Of a stretch of DNA of 20,441 nt, positions 1 through 8,393 are shown one piece after another. The stretch is from Planctomycetaceae bacterium (GTDB lineage: Bacteria > Planctomycetota > Planctomycetia > Planctomycetales > Planctomycetaceae). Where the stretch lies: the NCBI GenBank assembly GCA_020426085.1, contig JAGQQP010000013.1, positions 1 through 20,441 on the forward strand, in the 5' to 3' direction. Positions within the stretch are counted from its first letter, which is position 1. Every line of letters starts with the position of its first letter. Position numbers and translations under genes: made by a program. The notes below the pieces were generated by a model. The model was given only the letters and a program-made list of their open reading frames with translations. It was not told the origin of the DNA and ran no database searches.

Positions 1-1
1 A

Positions 2-256
2 GCGATTCTCACGGGTGTGTTTGCGACAAAATCCATTACCGGGAATGCGGACGGCTCAGGTTTACTGGAAGGGAATTCCCAGCAGCTGATCAACCAGTTT
101 GTCAGCGTGGGAGCTGCCATCGCTATTTCCGTCGTGGGAACGATCATCATTCTGAAGCTGATCGATCTGACCATGGGTCTGAGAGTCAGTAAAGATGGTG
201 AAATTCAAGGACTTGACTTGAGTCAACATGGAGAAGAAGGATACATCTTCCTGTAA
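2..256 (+). CDS. amt: Ammonium transporter Amt, C-terminal end (5' truncated)
   Basis: This is the last 84 codons of an Amt/Mep/Rh-family ammonium channel; the rest lies before the window, and the reading frame is open from base 2. Amt proteins conduct ammonium/ammonia across the inner membrane. The visible part starts with a segment ending LTGVFATKS, has one hydrophobic helix (VGAAIAISVVGTIIILKLID) matching the last membrane helix, then the short cytoplasmic tail with LRV and GLDLSQHGEEGY. That tail pattern (LRV-x(n)-GLD-x-x-x-HGE-x-Y) is diagnostic of bacterial Amt proteins and is where PII proteins of the GlnK type regulate the channel. A hairpin follows the stop codon, and two PII genes follow on the same strand, which fits the classic amt-glnK linkage. 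Only the N-terminal extent is unknown. Confidence 0.93.
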   Translation, partial: AILTGVFATKSITGNADGSGLLEGNSQQLINQFVSVGAAIAISVVGTIIILKLIDLTMGLRVSKDGEIQGLDLSQHGEEGYIFL

Positions 257-266
257 AATCGGGAGT

Positions 267-293
267 CGAGAGTCGGCTTCAGGCCGACTCTCG
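267..293 (+). terminator. Hairpin terminator after amt
   Basis: An 11-bp perfect stem, 267-277 pairing with 283-292 plus 293 (CGAGAGTCGGC / GCCGACTCTCG), with a 5-base loop TTCAG, begins 11 bases after the amt stop codon. The bases after it (TTCTCATTTT) are T-rich but not a continuous T run, so termination may be partial. It separates amt from the first PII gene, which has its own promoter candidate. Confidence 0.7.
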
Positions 294-376
294 TTCTCAT
301 TTTCAGGAATTTCGGTCCGAAAGGCCTGTCAGGACAATAGTTCTGATTGTTTTTTCAGGGAAATCAATTTGCGGTA

Positions 377-405
377 TCGAGATTTCCCGACAATTGCGAT
401 ATAAT
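377..405 (+). promoter_or_regulatory. Candidate sigma-70-type promoter of the first PII gene
   Basis: A perfect TATAAT lies at 400-405. Seventeen bases before it is TCGAGA (377-382), which matches the -35 consensus TTGACA at four of six positions. It sits after the amt hairpin and about 75 bases before the PII start at 482. This suggests the PII-glnD part can be transcribed apart from amt. I saw no convincing sigma-54 (GG-N10-GC) element here, though that type is common upstream of nitrogen genes in other phyla. Confidence 0.45.
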
Positions 406-436
406 ATCTAAGTGTGATAGTCGTCTGGGTTTCTGA

Positions 437-820
<384 letters not shown>

Positions 821-829
821 CAAACGACG

Positions 830-867
830 GTAAAGCGAGGGGCGTGCTTTTGCCCCTTTTGCTTTAC
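830..867 (+). terminator. Interrupted hairpin between the two PII genes
   Basis: Two nested stems form one long hairpin right after the stop codon. The outer stem is GTAAAGC (830-836) with GCTTTAC (861-867); the inner is GGGGC (839-843) with GCCCC (852-856), with an internal loop of GA against TTTT. No T run follows. A second small dyad, TCAGTC-N5-GACTGA (869-885), lies directly after it. It could be a weak terminator or an mRNA-stabilising processing hairpin that sets different levels of the two PII proteins. Confidence 0.5.
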
Positions 868-881
868 GTCAGTCTGGCTGA

Positions 882-1250
<369 letters not shown>

Positions 1251-1329
1251 TCCATTGGCAGATTTCCTGCACGATACTCTGTCCTGAATCCGGGCTCCTT
1301 TTGTTCGCGTTCGTTTCAGCCTGGAATTG

Positions 1330-4029
1330 ATGATGTCACACACGTCGACCTCCTGCAGTGCACAACAATTTGTTGTCTATCGCACGAAGGTAGAGCAAGC
1401 CCGGCAACGCGGTCAGGAACTCTTGCGCAACGGCGCCAGCGGTTTGCAGATCGCCACAGCGATCGCCGAATCGATTGAACAGCTGCTGCTGCAGATCATT
1501 CAGGATCAATTTCTGCAGCTTCCTGAAAACCGCCAGAAGTTACTGATCCCAAACTGCTCGATTCTCGTCATAGGTGGTTCCGGTCGCGGGCTGATGGCCC
1601 CCTACTCCGATGTAGACCTGCTGTTTCTGTACCGAAATCAGGTTGAGGAAGAATTTGCAGGATTTGTCGGAGACGTCGTTCGGAACTGCTGGGATGCCGG
1701 CTTGAAACTGGGGCACAGCCTCAGAACCATATCCGACTCGGTCAAAATGGCGCGTACCGAACCTGAATTTGCCACAGCGATGATTGAAGCCCGTGCCATC
1801 TGGGGGGACGAGCATCTGGCCGAACAGCTGATCCGGGCATTCTATCGGCACGTCATCTTATTTCGCAGACGGGTTTTCTTCGAACAGTGTGTCGAAGCAC
1901 GCTGGCAGGAACGCAAGCAGCATGGCGGCGCAGTCATGCAGCTGGAACCCGATATCAAGCGTTCTCCCGGCGGTCTACGCGACATTCACCTCCTGCGCTG
2001 GACCGGCTTTGCCCGCTATGGAACCGCAAATCTCGACATGCTGCGACTCGACGGGAGGATCAACAGTCGCGATGTCAGAACACTGAAAAATGCCCGCGAT
2101 TACCTGCTGAAAGTACGCATTCAACTGCATTACGAAGCGGGGCGTCAGCAGGATCTATTTACCAAAGACACACAACTCTGGATGGCTGAACAACGCAAAA
2201 TTGAAGGTACCAACGGCCAACGCCCCGTTGAACTGCTGATGCAGGAATATTTCCGGCACAGTAAAGCTGTGGCAGAAATCACCGAGCGTTTCATCAAAGC
2301 ACATCGGCCTCAGCCACTGCTGTCGCGAATCTACGATTTTCTGATGACGCATCGATCGGACTCCATTCTCAAAATTGCGCCGGACCATGTGGACGTGATC
2401 CCCCGGTATCGTTCCCAGGTCTGCAACAGTCTCGAAGAGATATTAAAACTGTTTGATACTGCTTCCCTGTATGGGATTTCGATCGCTCCGGATCTGCTGG
2501 ATGCGATCCGGGAGTCGGCACTCACTCTGCCTCCCACGATTTCGAATCGAGCCATTGATCTGTTTCGTGCCATTCTGAATCGCAGCACTAATCTTGGCCC
2601 GACACTCAGAATCATGTCTGAAACGGGGATCTTGAATTTACTGATCCCCTATATGAAGCACGCCTACTGCCTGCTGCAATTCAATCAATACCACAGTTAT
2701 ACAGTCGACGAACACACATTTCGTGCCATCGAAGCTGCAGAAACCTTTGCCAACGATGACTCCAGCCTCGGCAGTTCTTATCGACACATAGAAAAGAAAG
2801 ATATCCTCAATCTGGCGATTTTGCTGCATGATATTGGCAAAGGCTATGGTGAAGACCATTGTAAAATGGGCGCGATGATCGCGACAGACACCTCAGTTCG
2901 ACTGGGGTTGAAAGAAGAAGAACAGAAACTGCTGGTCTTCCTGGTATTCGAACATCTCAATATGGCACATCTGGCTTTCAGGCGTGATATCTCTGACCCG
3001 GACATTCTGTTCGCCTTCAGCCAGAAGGTCGGCAGTCCCGAAAAGCTGCGGATGCTGTATGTACTCACTGCAGCGGATATCACAGCCGTGGGTCCAGGCG
3101 TCTTCACAGACTGGAAATCGGAACTGCTGGCAGACCTTTACGAGCGGACCATGCTCCTGCTGGGGGGGAAACATTCCCGTTATAATCGTGACCAGCGACT
3201 CTCACGTGTCAAACAACAGGTGCGCAGCTATCTGAATCTTCCTGTACTGCTTGAAGTCGAAGCAGAACAGGAAGAAAGCTGGTTCACAGAACTGTTTAAC
3301 TCGTTCTCTCCTCATTACCTCCTGGTCACTCCCCCGGAACGCATTGCAGCAGACATTGAAATTCTCCGTGACCTCCCTCCCGATCAGATCGTTGTCGAAG
3401 GCGAATTTGAACCGGAAACTGCCACGGTTAATTATCATGTAATTGCTTCTGCCTTGTATTCGCAATCCTGTTTTCATCGCATGGTCAGTGTATTTACTTC
3501 GCGTCGGATGGAAATCATTTCCGCACAGATCACAACGAGTGCCTCCGGCGGAGTGGTCGACAGTTTCCGCGTGATCGATCATGATTTCGCCGGCGAAGTA
3601 CCTCGTTCGCGTGTGCAGACGATTGAAACGGAAATCCGCAAAGCTGTGATTGGCGAGAGTGACGCCAAAACCATGTTTTTAAACAATCGACGTTTTCAGG
3701 AATCAGCCAGCCTGAGTGGTGAACTCGATCTGGGCCGGGTGGAAATCGACAATCAGTCTTCCAGACGCTGTACGATCATTGATGTGATCGCCCATGACCG
3801 TACCGGGCTGCTGTATATCGTCTCTCGTGCCATCAGCCGCATGGGACTCTCCGTCGTGATGGCAAAAATTTCCACGCACCTCGATCAGGTCGTCGATGTA
3901 TTTTACGTCATTGATGAGCACGAACGTAAAATTGAGGATGGTGACCGGTTACAGGAAGTAAAAGAACAACTGGAACGCACCCTGCACGACTTTGAACTGG
4001 AAGGCTATAAGCGTTATCAGCGCGTCTGA
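1330..4029 (+). CDS. glnD: [Protein-PII] uridylyltransferase / uridylyl-removing enzyme GlnD
   Basis: GlnD is the cell's glutamine sensor. It adds UMP to PII Tyr51 when glutamine is low and removes it when glutamine is high. The protein is about 899 residues, close to the E. coli enzyme. Domains in order: nucleotidyltransferase with GGSGRG near residue 82 and SDVDLL near 94; the linked LEPDIKRSPGGLRDIH segment near 205; an HD hydrolase domain with DEHTFRAIEAA near 457 and LLHDIGKGYG near 500; and two C-terminal ACT domains from about 700 and 815, the second starting IDVIAHDRTGLLY. All expected motifs are present. The fourth motif residue is Ser where many GlnD proteins have Tyr. TTG (1327), ATG (1330) and ATG (1333) lie in a row; an ATG is preferred. 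It is transcribed after the two PII genes, its substrates. Confidence 0.96.
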   Translation: MMSHTSTSCSAQQFVVYRTKVEQARQRGQELLRNGASGLQIATAIAESIEQLLLQIIQDQFLQLPENRQKLLIPNCSILVIGGSGRGLMAPYSDVDLLFLYRNQVEEEFAGFVGDVVRNCWDAGLKLGHSLRTISDSVKMARTEPEFATAMIEARAIWGDEHLAEQLIRAFYRHVILFRRRVFFEQCVEARWQERKQHGGAVMQLEPDIKRSPGGLRDIHLLRWTGFARYGTANLDMLRLDGRINSRDVRTLKNARDYLLKVRIQLHYEAGRQQDLFTKDTQLWMAEQRKIEGTNGQRPVELLMQEYFRHSKAVAEITERFIKAHRPQPLLSRIYDFLMTHRSDSILKIAPDHVDVIPRYRSQVCNSLEEILKLFDTASLYGISIAPDLLDAIRESALTLPPTISNRAIDLFRAILNRSTNLGPTLRIMSETGILNLLIPYMKHAYCLLQFNQYHSYTVDEHTFRAIEAAETFANDDSSLGSSYRHIEKKDILNLAILLHDIGKGYGEDHCKMGAMIATDTSVRLGLKEEEQKLLVFLVFEHLNMAHLAFRRDISDPDILFAFSQKVGSPEKLRMLYVLTAADITAVGPGVFTDWKSELLADLYERTMLLLGGKHSRYNRDQRLSRVKQQVRSYLNLPVLLEVEAEQEESWFTELFNSFSPHYLLVTPPERIAADIEILRDLPPDQIVVEGEFEPETATVNYHVIASALYSQSCFHRMVSVFTSRRMEIISAQITTSASGGVVDSFRVIDHDFAGEVPRSRVQTIETEIRKAVIGESDAKTMFLNNRRFQESASLSGELDLGRVEIDNQSSRRCTIIDVIAHDRTGLLYIVSRAISRMGLSVVMAKISTHLDQVVDVFYVIDEHERKIEDGDRLQEVKEQLERTLHDFELEGYKRYQRV

Positions 4030-4053
4030 CAGAATCCGCTGCTCTGCTTTGCT

Positions 4054-5055
4054 TCAGGCAGGGATCACTTCCAGAACAGTAACAGGTGTCTCCACATGGA
4101 TTTGACAATCCGAGGCGGCTGCGGGAACCAGCAGCGTTTTCCCCTGAAACAGTTCATACGTTTCGGCACTGCAATCCAGTTGCCCGGAACCTTCCAGGAC
4201 GATCAGAATCTGCGCCTGATTCAACGAAGTCAGTTGAAATGATTCATGAGCAACATGCCGACGAATCGAAAAATGTTCGCACGTTAATAATTCTTCAATC
4301 TGATGGTTTTCTCGAAATTGCTTTTCGGGTTCCAGCAGATCAACGGGCCCCAGATCAAAATCAATGCAGGAAATGGCCTGCTCAACATGTACGGGACGGG
4401 GGCTCCCGGACTGATCCAGACGATGCCAGTCGAATAACCGATAGGTCACATCGCTGGTCTGCTGAACTTCGGCCAGTAATATACCCTCACCAATCGCGTG
4501 CAGAGTACCGGCGGGGATATAAACACTGTCCCCCTTGCGGACAGGATAGCTGTGCAGACATTCTTCAACAGTTCCCTGCTCCAGATGCTGCCGAAGCTGA
4601 TCGGGACCAACCCCCTGCTTCAGACCTGCATAGATACAACTCTCAGGTAGTGCATCCAGAATAACCCAGGCTTCAGATTTTCCCGACTTCATCGCATCAA
4701 ATCGGGGAAGATGACCTGCATCCGGGTGAACCTGCAGCGACAGTCGGTCCGTGGCATCAATGAATTTGATGAGAATCGGGAATAGTGGATAATTCTTCCC
4801 CTCCCCAAACAATGCTCTCGGGTTCTTCTCGATTAACTTTGTCAGTGTCCAGCCTGAAAATTCCCCACTGGCGATCAGCGTCGGGGCTCCGGGATAGTCA
4901 GAGAGCTCCCAGCTTTCCCCATAATCCTGTTCCATACCAATCAGTTTATGTAATACCGTGCCCAGACGCTCCCCGCCCCATCTGGCACGCTTCAGGATCG
5001 GCGTGAACTCCAGAGGTAATAAGGTGGCAGTAGATTGGACTTCTTGTAATGACAT
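4054..5055 (-). CDS. manA: Mannose-6-phosphate isomerase, class I (cupin)
   Basis: This zinc enzyme interconverts mannose-6-phosphate and fructose-6-phosphate in the cytoplasm, feeding GDP-mannose and glycan synthesis or mannose catabolism. At 333 residues it resembles the short bacterial ManA type. Visible features are an N-terminal LKRARWGGERL, the metal-site motif LSLQVHPD with its His, KSEAW with the Glu ligand, and GDSVYIPAGTLHAIGEG with the third His. Further on, LLAEVQQTSDVTYRLFDW is typical of the family. The frame stays open to an ATG at 5121, which would add a hydrophobic 22-residue stretch unlike ManA. I therefore chose the ATG at 5055, although neither start has a clear Shine-Dalgarno sequence. 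The gene converges on glnD with only 24 bases between stops, and no terminator is evident there. Confidence 0.92.
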   Translation of the reverse strand: MSLQEVQSTATLLPLEFTPILKRARWGGERLGTVLHKLIGMEQDYGESWELSDYPGAPTLIASGEFSGWTLTKLIEKNPRALFGEGKNYPLFPILIKFIDATDRLSLQVHPDAGHLPRFDAMKSGKSEAWVILDALPESCIYAGLKQGVGPDQLRQHLEQGTVEECLHSYPVRKGDSVYIPAGTLHAIGEGILLAEVQQTSDVTYRLFDWHRLDQSGSPRPVHVEQAISCIDFDLGPVDLLEPEKQFRENHQIEELLTCEHFSIRRHVAHESFQLTSLNQAQILIVLEGSGQLDCSAETYELFQGKTLLVPAAASDCQIHVETPVTVLEVIPA

Positions 5056-5375
5056 AATTAGTTGAAAAGTAATACCAGATAACAAGATAGAAAGACTGGA
5101 AAAGATAGATGCTTCTATCATCGTAATTAAGGAAACCCCTCAATTGCAACTATAATCCTTACGAATTACGAGATCGGGGATCTCCTGCTTTATTTTATCA
5201 TTTTCTTAGAACAAACGTTCTTAAAAGGTTTCAATTGCCATAAACGGGAACTCCTGCTAATCTCTCCCCCCTTGAAGCCATCGACAACACAAACTGACCA
5301 TGAGTACACATATCCTTCGCAGTTTGTCTCGGTTGCCTGGTGAATTACCGCTGTTTATCGATGAAAGGCTCATAA
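5056..5375. other. Spacer between manA and the small + strand gene, with two DNA dyads
   Basis: This 320-base AT-rich spacer holds the 5' sides of two divergent genes. TATAAT on the + strand at 5151-5156 is TATAGT on the - strand when shifted by one base, so it could serve as a -10 either way, but neither has a good -35. A dyad GAGATC-GGG-GATCTC lies at 5170-5184 and AGAAC-N4-GTTCT at 5208-5221. A 36-codon ORF (5300-5410) overlaps the start of the next gene in another frame and has no support as a gene. Confidence 0.5.
5208..5221. promoter_or_regulatory. Perfect inverted repeat AGAAC-N4-GTTCT, resembling a Gram-positive-type SOS box
   Basis: The sequence AGAACAAACGTTCT is a perfect dyad with 5-base arms and a 4-base centre. 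Its core GAAC-N4-GTTC is the pattern bound by LexA in Bacillus-type bacteria. A lexA gene lies 13.6 kb away in this window, but its own upstream region lacks this motif, so a link to LexA is only a possibility. It is placed to affect either manA (-) or the small gene at 5376 (+). Confidence 0.3.
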
Positions 5376-5558
5376 GTGGCAGATCTGACATCTCAAAGTT
5401 TAGAAGTTGAACTTTCTATTGGTGACACAATACAGATCGGAGATCAGTTTTTAACGGTAATCGATATCGAGGAAAACGAAATCCTGTTTCAACTCGATAC
5501 AGACAATCCCACCGGACCTGCTGCCAACGCGATCAAAGATGCCTACTCCTTTCACTGA
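5376..5558 (+). CDS. Small hypothetical protein, 60 residues
   Basis: I do not recognise a named family. The product is acidic and begins MADLTSQSLEVELSIGDTIQIGDQFLTVIDIE, with alternating hydrophobic residues suggesting a small beta-strand-rich fold; the GDTIQIGD segment looks like a beta-hairpin turn pair. There is no signal peptide or membrane segment, so it is probably cytoplasmic. The start is GTG, with AAAGG (about 5364-5368) some eight bases upstream, which supports translation. It lies divergent from manA and converges on the large membrane-protein gene, 26 bases stop to stop. Planctomycetes often carry short conserved proteins of this kind. It could be a chance ORF, but the Shine-Dalgarno match and protein-like composition argue for a real gene. 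Confidence 0.65.
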   Translation: MADLTSQSLEVELSIGDTIQIGDQFLTVIDIEENEILFQLDTDNPTGPAANAIKDAYSFH

Positions 5559-5584
5559 GAATTCATTCGGGCGTTGTTGTCCAT

Positions 5585-7228
5585 TCATCTAAGGCTGTTT
5601 TCCTGTTTCAGAGGGTCAGCTGGAAATAGTAGCCAATGGGCAATTTCGGGCTTTTGAATTTCCCCTCGATGGGAACGCTCTATTGTTGTCTGAAACTGGG
5701 GAATATCTTTCACCCAGAGTGTTGCCTGTTCATCTTCGTAAATCAGCAACCAGTCCTTTCTCTGTTTTAAATACCCATTCGTCTGCTGAGACTGTGGCAG
5801 AAGAATGATTTCTGTCGGATATTGATCCAGTAGTGGAGTCGAACCACTGGATTCCTGATTCAGTTTCTGAAACGCCACAAACTCCTTTTCGAGTTGAGCT
5901 GAGTACACTGTTCGATAACGTCCGTCAAAGGCCACACGGGATTCTGGAAAAGTCTGCCAGATGACATATTGAGCCCAACCGTAATCGGTCAGAATGTTTC
6001 CTGTCAGATGCTCCTTCTGCATGACCTCAATGACGGCAACAGGCATTCCGGGCGCTCTGCTTCGTGTTTCCACTCCAATCTCCCAGGGCGGAACACCTTC
6101 TTCCTGTAGATGGACCACCGTGTGAGCTCCCAGTCCCAGGATCACCAGAGTCATCATTGTGATTAGAACGGACCGCAAGCCCAGTCGCGATTCTCCCGAC
6201 CACTGTTGATTGATCACAGGAAACAGATTTCGCAGGGAGTCTGTGATCGGACGTGGCAGCAGAATCATGACGGCAATTGCCAGTAAAGCCACATGTCTGA
6301 TATGACTGACAGCCTGCCAGGCAACCACGCCAATCAGTAACAGATCAATCCACTCCCACTTCCTCGAACGGAAAAAAGCCAGTCCGATCAGTAAAAACGG
6401 GATGTAATACAGCAGTGCCTGCCTTGCCTGCCAGAGTGGCTGCCATTCACGAACAATCTGTGTTGTAATCAGATGATCCCAGAGCATCTGATGCAGATGA
6501 ACCCCATAGGGATTGATCAGCGTCACCAGCCAGCTCGCAGTAACAGCCACCAGCAGTCTGAAAAAATCTCGTCTCTGGTACAGGCCTTGAAAGCAGCCAT
6601 ATCCCACCCACAGGAGAACCACTGTTTCAACACCAACTCCGGCCAGAAAGCCCCCATGAGAGTTCGACCAGAACAGCATGACAACAGGCAGATACCAGAC
6701 CCCCTTAGCCTGAGGACGATCAACATAATCCCGCAGCAGTAACAGAGTCCAGGCAAAGCAACCAAATGTCACCAGCTGCGGGCGGATAAAAACCACAAAC
6801 TGCGCCAGACAGAACGCACCATAGACCAGTAACAGAACCGCAGCGGCGAGGCTTGCCTGGGACTTTCTTAATGCAATCCAGGCGGGTACCAGAATCATGC
6901 ATACCCAGAAATTTCGCCAGAGCCACAAGCCGGTATTTCCGAGTTGAGTCCAGAGCCAGCCAAATGACAATTCGGAAAACCACTCATGGTTAATCCAGAT
7001 GGTACCCGGTTCCGTGTAACAGAATGGGTCAGTCCGTTCTACCAGAACATGCTGTTCCAGCGCTCGTAATCCGTAGAGTGTATGCCCCCATAAATCGGGA
7101 TCGGCAATGGTCACAGTGCCTGTTAAAAACAGACAGGCGAGCCAGATACTCCCCGATGCAATATTCCATTCAGCATTACCGGATTCAATCTCAGGTACTG
7201 ACACAACAATTCTCCCGGTGGATTCCAT
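5585..7228 (-). CDS. Polytopic membrane protein of unknown function (GT-C-like topology)
   Basis: A 547-residue inner-membrane protein. I count about ten hydrophobic helices between residues 27 and 370, then a soluble C-terminal domain of about 170 residues. An acidic motif ADPDLWGHTLYG follows the first helix, then NHEWFSELSFGWLW in the first large loop. The C-terminal part has ILTDYGWAQYVIWQTFP and FDGRYRTVYS. An early Asp-rich first loop, many helices and a soluble tail resemble GT-C glycosyltransferases that use lipid-linked sugars, and planctomycetes have many such proteins. I cannot confirm catalytic identity; it could also be a non-enzymatic membrane protein. It starts at the ATG at 7228, with only a weak ribosome site, about 130 bases after the upstream secreted-protein gene on the same strand. 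A strong terminator lies between them, so it is probably transcribed separately. Confidence 0.85.
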   Translation of the reverse strand: MESTGRIVVSVPEIESGNAEWNIASGSIWLACLFLTGTVTIADPDLWGHTLYGLRALEQHVLVERTDPFCYTEPGTIWINHEWFSELSFGWLWTQLGNTGLWLWRNFWVCMILVPAWIALRKSQASLAAAVLLLVYGAFCLAQFVVFIRPQLVTFGCFAWTLLLLRDYVDRPQAKGVWYLPVVMLFWSNSHGGFLAGVGVETVVLLWVGYGCFQGLYQRRDFFRLLVAVTASWLVTLINPYGVHLHQMLWDHLITTQIVREWQPLWQARQALLYYIPFLLIGLAFFRSRKWEWIDLLLIGVVAWQAVSHIRHVALLAIAVMILLPRPITDSLRNLFPVINQQWSGESRLGLRSVLITMMTLVILGLGAHTVVHLQEEGVPPWEIGVETRSRAPGMPVAVIEVMQKEHLTGNILTDYGWAQYVIWQTFPESRVAFDGRYRTVYSAQLEKEFVAFQKLNQESSGSTPLLDQYPTEIILLPQSQQTNGYLKQRKDWLLIYEDEQATLWVKDIPQFQTTIERSHRGEIQKPEIAHWLLFPADPLKQENSLR

Positions 7229-7275
7229 TCACGAATCACGCTGCCATCAGCAGTTTGCCATCAAGCTGAAAAGAA

Positions 7276-7309
7276 AAAAAGACCTGCACTCATTAGTACA
7301 GATCTTTTT
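7276..7309 (-). terminator. Rho-independent terminator of the Cys-rich secreted protein gene
   Basis: Read on the - strand, AAAAAGATCTGTAC pairs over all 14 positions with GTGCAGGTCTTTTT, including two G-U pairs, around a 6-base loop, and a run of T follows. On the + strand the two G-U positions become C-A mismatches. This asymmetry shows that the - strand transcript is the one selected for. It lies about 50 bases past the stop codon of the gene at 7359-7910. Confidence 0.85.
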
Positions 7310-7338
7310 ATTTTTTTCTGAATTCTGTTCTCTGCTAC

Positions 7339-7362
7339 ATAGTTCACAATGGTGTGAACTAT
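7339..7362 (-). repeat. Perfect inverted repeat covering a stop codon
   Basis: ATAGTTCAC (7339-7347) and GTGAACTAT (7354-7362) form a perfect 9-bp hairpin with a 6-base loop. The TAG stop of the secreted-protein gene (7359-7361) lies inside the stem. It comes about 30 bases before the real terminator. It may protect the 3' end of the mRNA or affect termination of translation, or serve as a DNA-binding site. Confidence 0.6.
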
Positions 7363-7910
7363 TTGGCCTTCAGAATATCTTCCAGGCTGGGAAGAGAATC
7401 ATGAAGAGGTTCCAGCGTCGGAACGCCATCGCCGTCTGCAGGGAATTCTTCGTACGCTCTCAAATCGATCTGTTCGTAAATTCGATCAAACATTTTGTGA
7501 GCATAAGGCGCTTTCGGATTTCCGCCGAGAGCAATAATCTCACCTTTTTGACGAAGAATATTTGTGTAATTGTAAGGTCGGAAATAATAGTATCCGTGAT
7601 AGACAGGCGGGTAAGGATAGTGGGGGTACATATCACCCGTCGTTTTCCAACACAACCAGCTCCGCTTTTTCAATTTGCAACCATCGTCGCTGTAACAGCT
7701 GCCCCACATACCCCAGTGACCGAAGAGTCCCCCAGGCTGACATAGATCACCTGTCGAACAACCTGGTGCACATGCATCGGAAGTAACACAGGTATTTTGA
7801 CATGATGCCATTGAGATTGTTGCGGGAGCACTGACGGTGCTGACTGGTACAACTTCTCCGTCGTACTGCCAGACACTTAAACCGATGAGCAATGCAAAAC
7901 TCGCATTCAT
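7359..7910 (-). CDS. Cys-rich secreted protein, function unknown
   Basis: A 183-residue protein with a hydrophobic N-terminus (MNASFALLIGLSVW) that is probably a short signal peptide, so likely exported. Residues about 37-88 are Cys-rich, with Cys in ASCQNTCVTSDACAPGC and further on near SCYSDDGC and WLCWK, suggesting a disulfide-bonded domain. A Tyr/Pro-rich stretch (YPHYPYPPVYHGYYYF) follows, then a more ordinary acidic end (residues about 120-183). I recognise no named family; it resembles planctomycete-specific cell-surface proteins. AAGGTGG about six bases before the ATG is a clear ribosome site. It has its own terminator (7276-7309) and is divergent from the secretin gene across a 480-base spacer. 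Link to the secretin operon is possible but unproven. Confidence 0.8.
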   Translation of the reverse strand: MNASFALLIGLSVWQYDGEVVPVSTVSAPATISMASCQNTCVTSDACAPGCSTGDLCQPGGLFGHWGMWGSCYSDDGCKLKKRSWLCWKTTGDMYPHYPYPPVYHGYYYFRPYNYTNILRQKGEIIALGGNPKAPYAHKMFDRIYEQIDLRAYEEFPADGDGVPTLEPLHDSLPSLEDILKAK

Positions 7911-8393
7911 GAGACCACCTTTTATTTTTACGTTGTATCAACAACACTATTAGTTAGGCATTATGGTGGACATTAAACTGACAGTCACTCTGGAATCAGA
8001 GCACAAATTCTCCCACCATATCTCGTTTTCGTCCTGAGACAGACCAAATGTAAAGTAAAAATAGAGGAAATCAACAAAATCTTTAAATTTACATAAATTG
8101 GGAAACACCTCAAAATTTGTATCAACCTTCCGTACAGTTCTAACCGATATGATTGATGCTATGGGATTTGCCTGTAAAGAGCAGGCCCGTATTACTTACC
8201 AGGAATCAGGTAATATTAAACATTACAATTCACTGGGACTGTGACAGATAGCAGACAACATCAGACAGACACCACTGGACTAAGTTTTAAAGCAAAGTTC
8301 CTTTAAACGTAGTTTTTATTCGAACTTCAATTGATTCAATAAATCACTTACTCCAATTTCTCAAATTGACGACCAAAGGATTGGGAGACAAGT
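7911..8393. other. Long divergent intergenic region before the secretin gene
   Basis: This 483-base AT-rich region carries the control sequences of both divergent genes. The 10-mer TTGTATCAAC occurs twice in the same orientation (7933-7942 and 8117-8126), the first within GTTG-TAT-CAAC. ATTGA-T-TCAAT occurs near 8331-8341. GGGAG about seven bases before 8394 is the secretin ribosome site. I could not identify a convincing -35/-10 pair for either gene. A 31-codon ORF from 8150 has no support. Confidence 0.5.

Noticed and set aside
310..322. 13-base palindrome TTTCGG-T-CCGAAA between amt and the first PII gene as an operator.
   Set aside because: Short, isolated and upstream of the promoter candidate with no second copy; not enough to list as a site.
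5056..5121. N-terminal extension of ManA by 22 residues to the ATG at 5121.
   Set aside because: The extra residues are hydrophobic and unlike ManA N-termini; the family-like sequence begins after the ATG at 5055.
5300..5410. 36-codon ORF starting ATG overlapping the 60-residue gene in another frame.
   Set aside because: No ribosome site and no protein-like composition; the 5376 frame is better supported.
8150..8245. 31-codon ORF in the secretin upstream region.
   Set aside because: No ribosome site or family resemblance, and no neighbour that would need a leader peptide.
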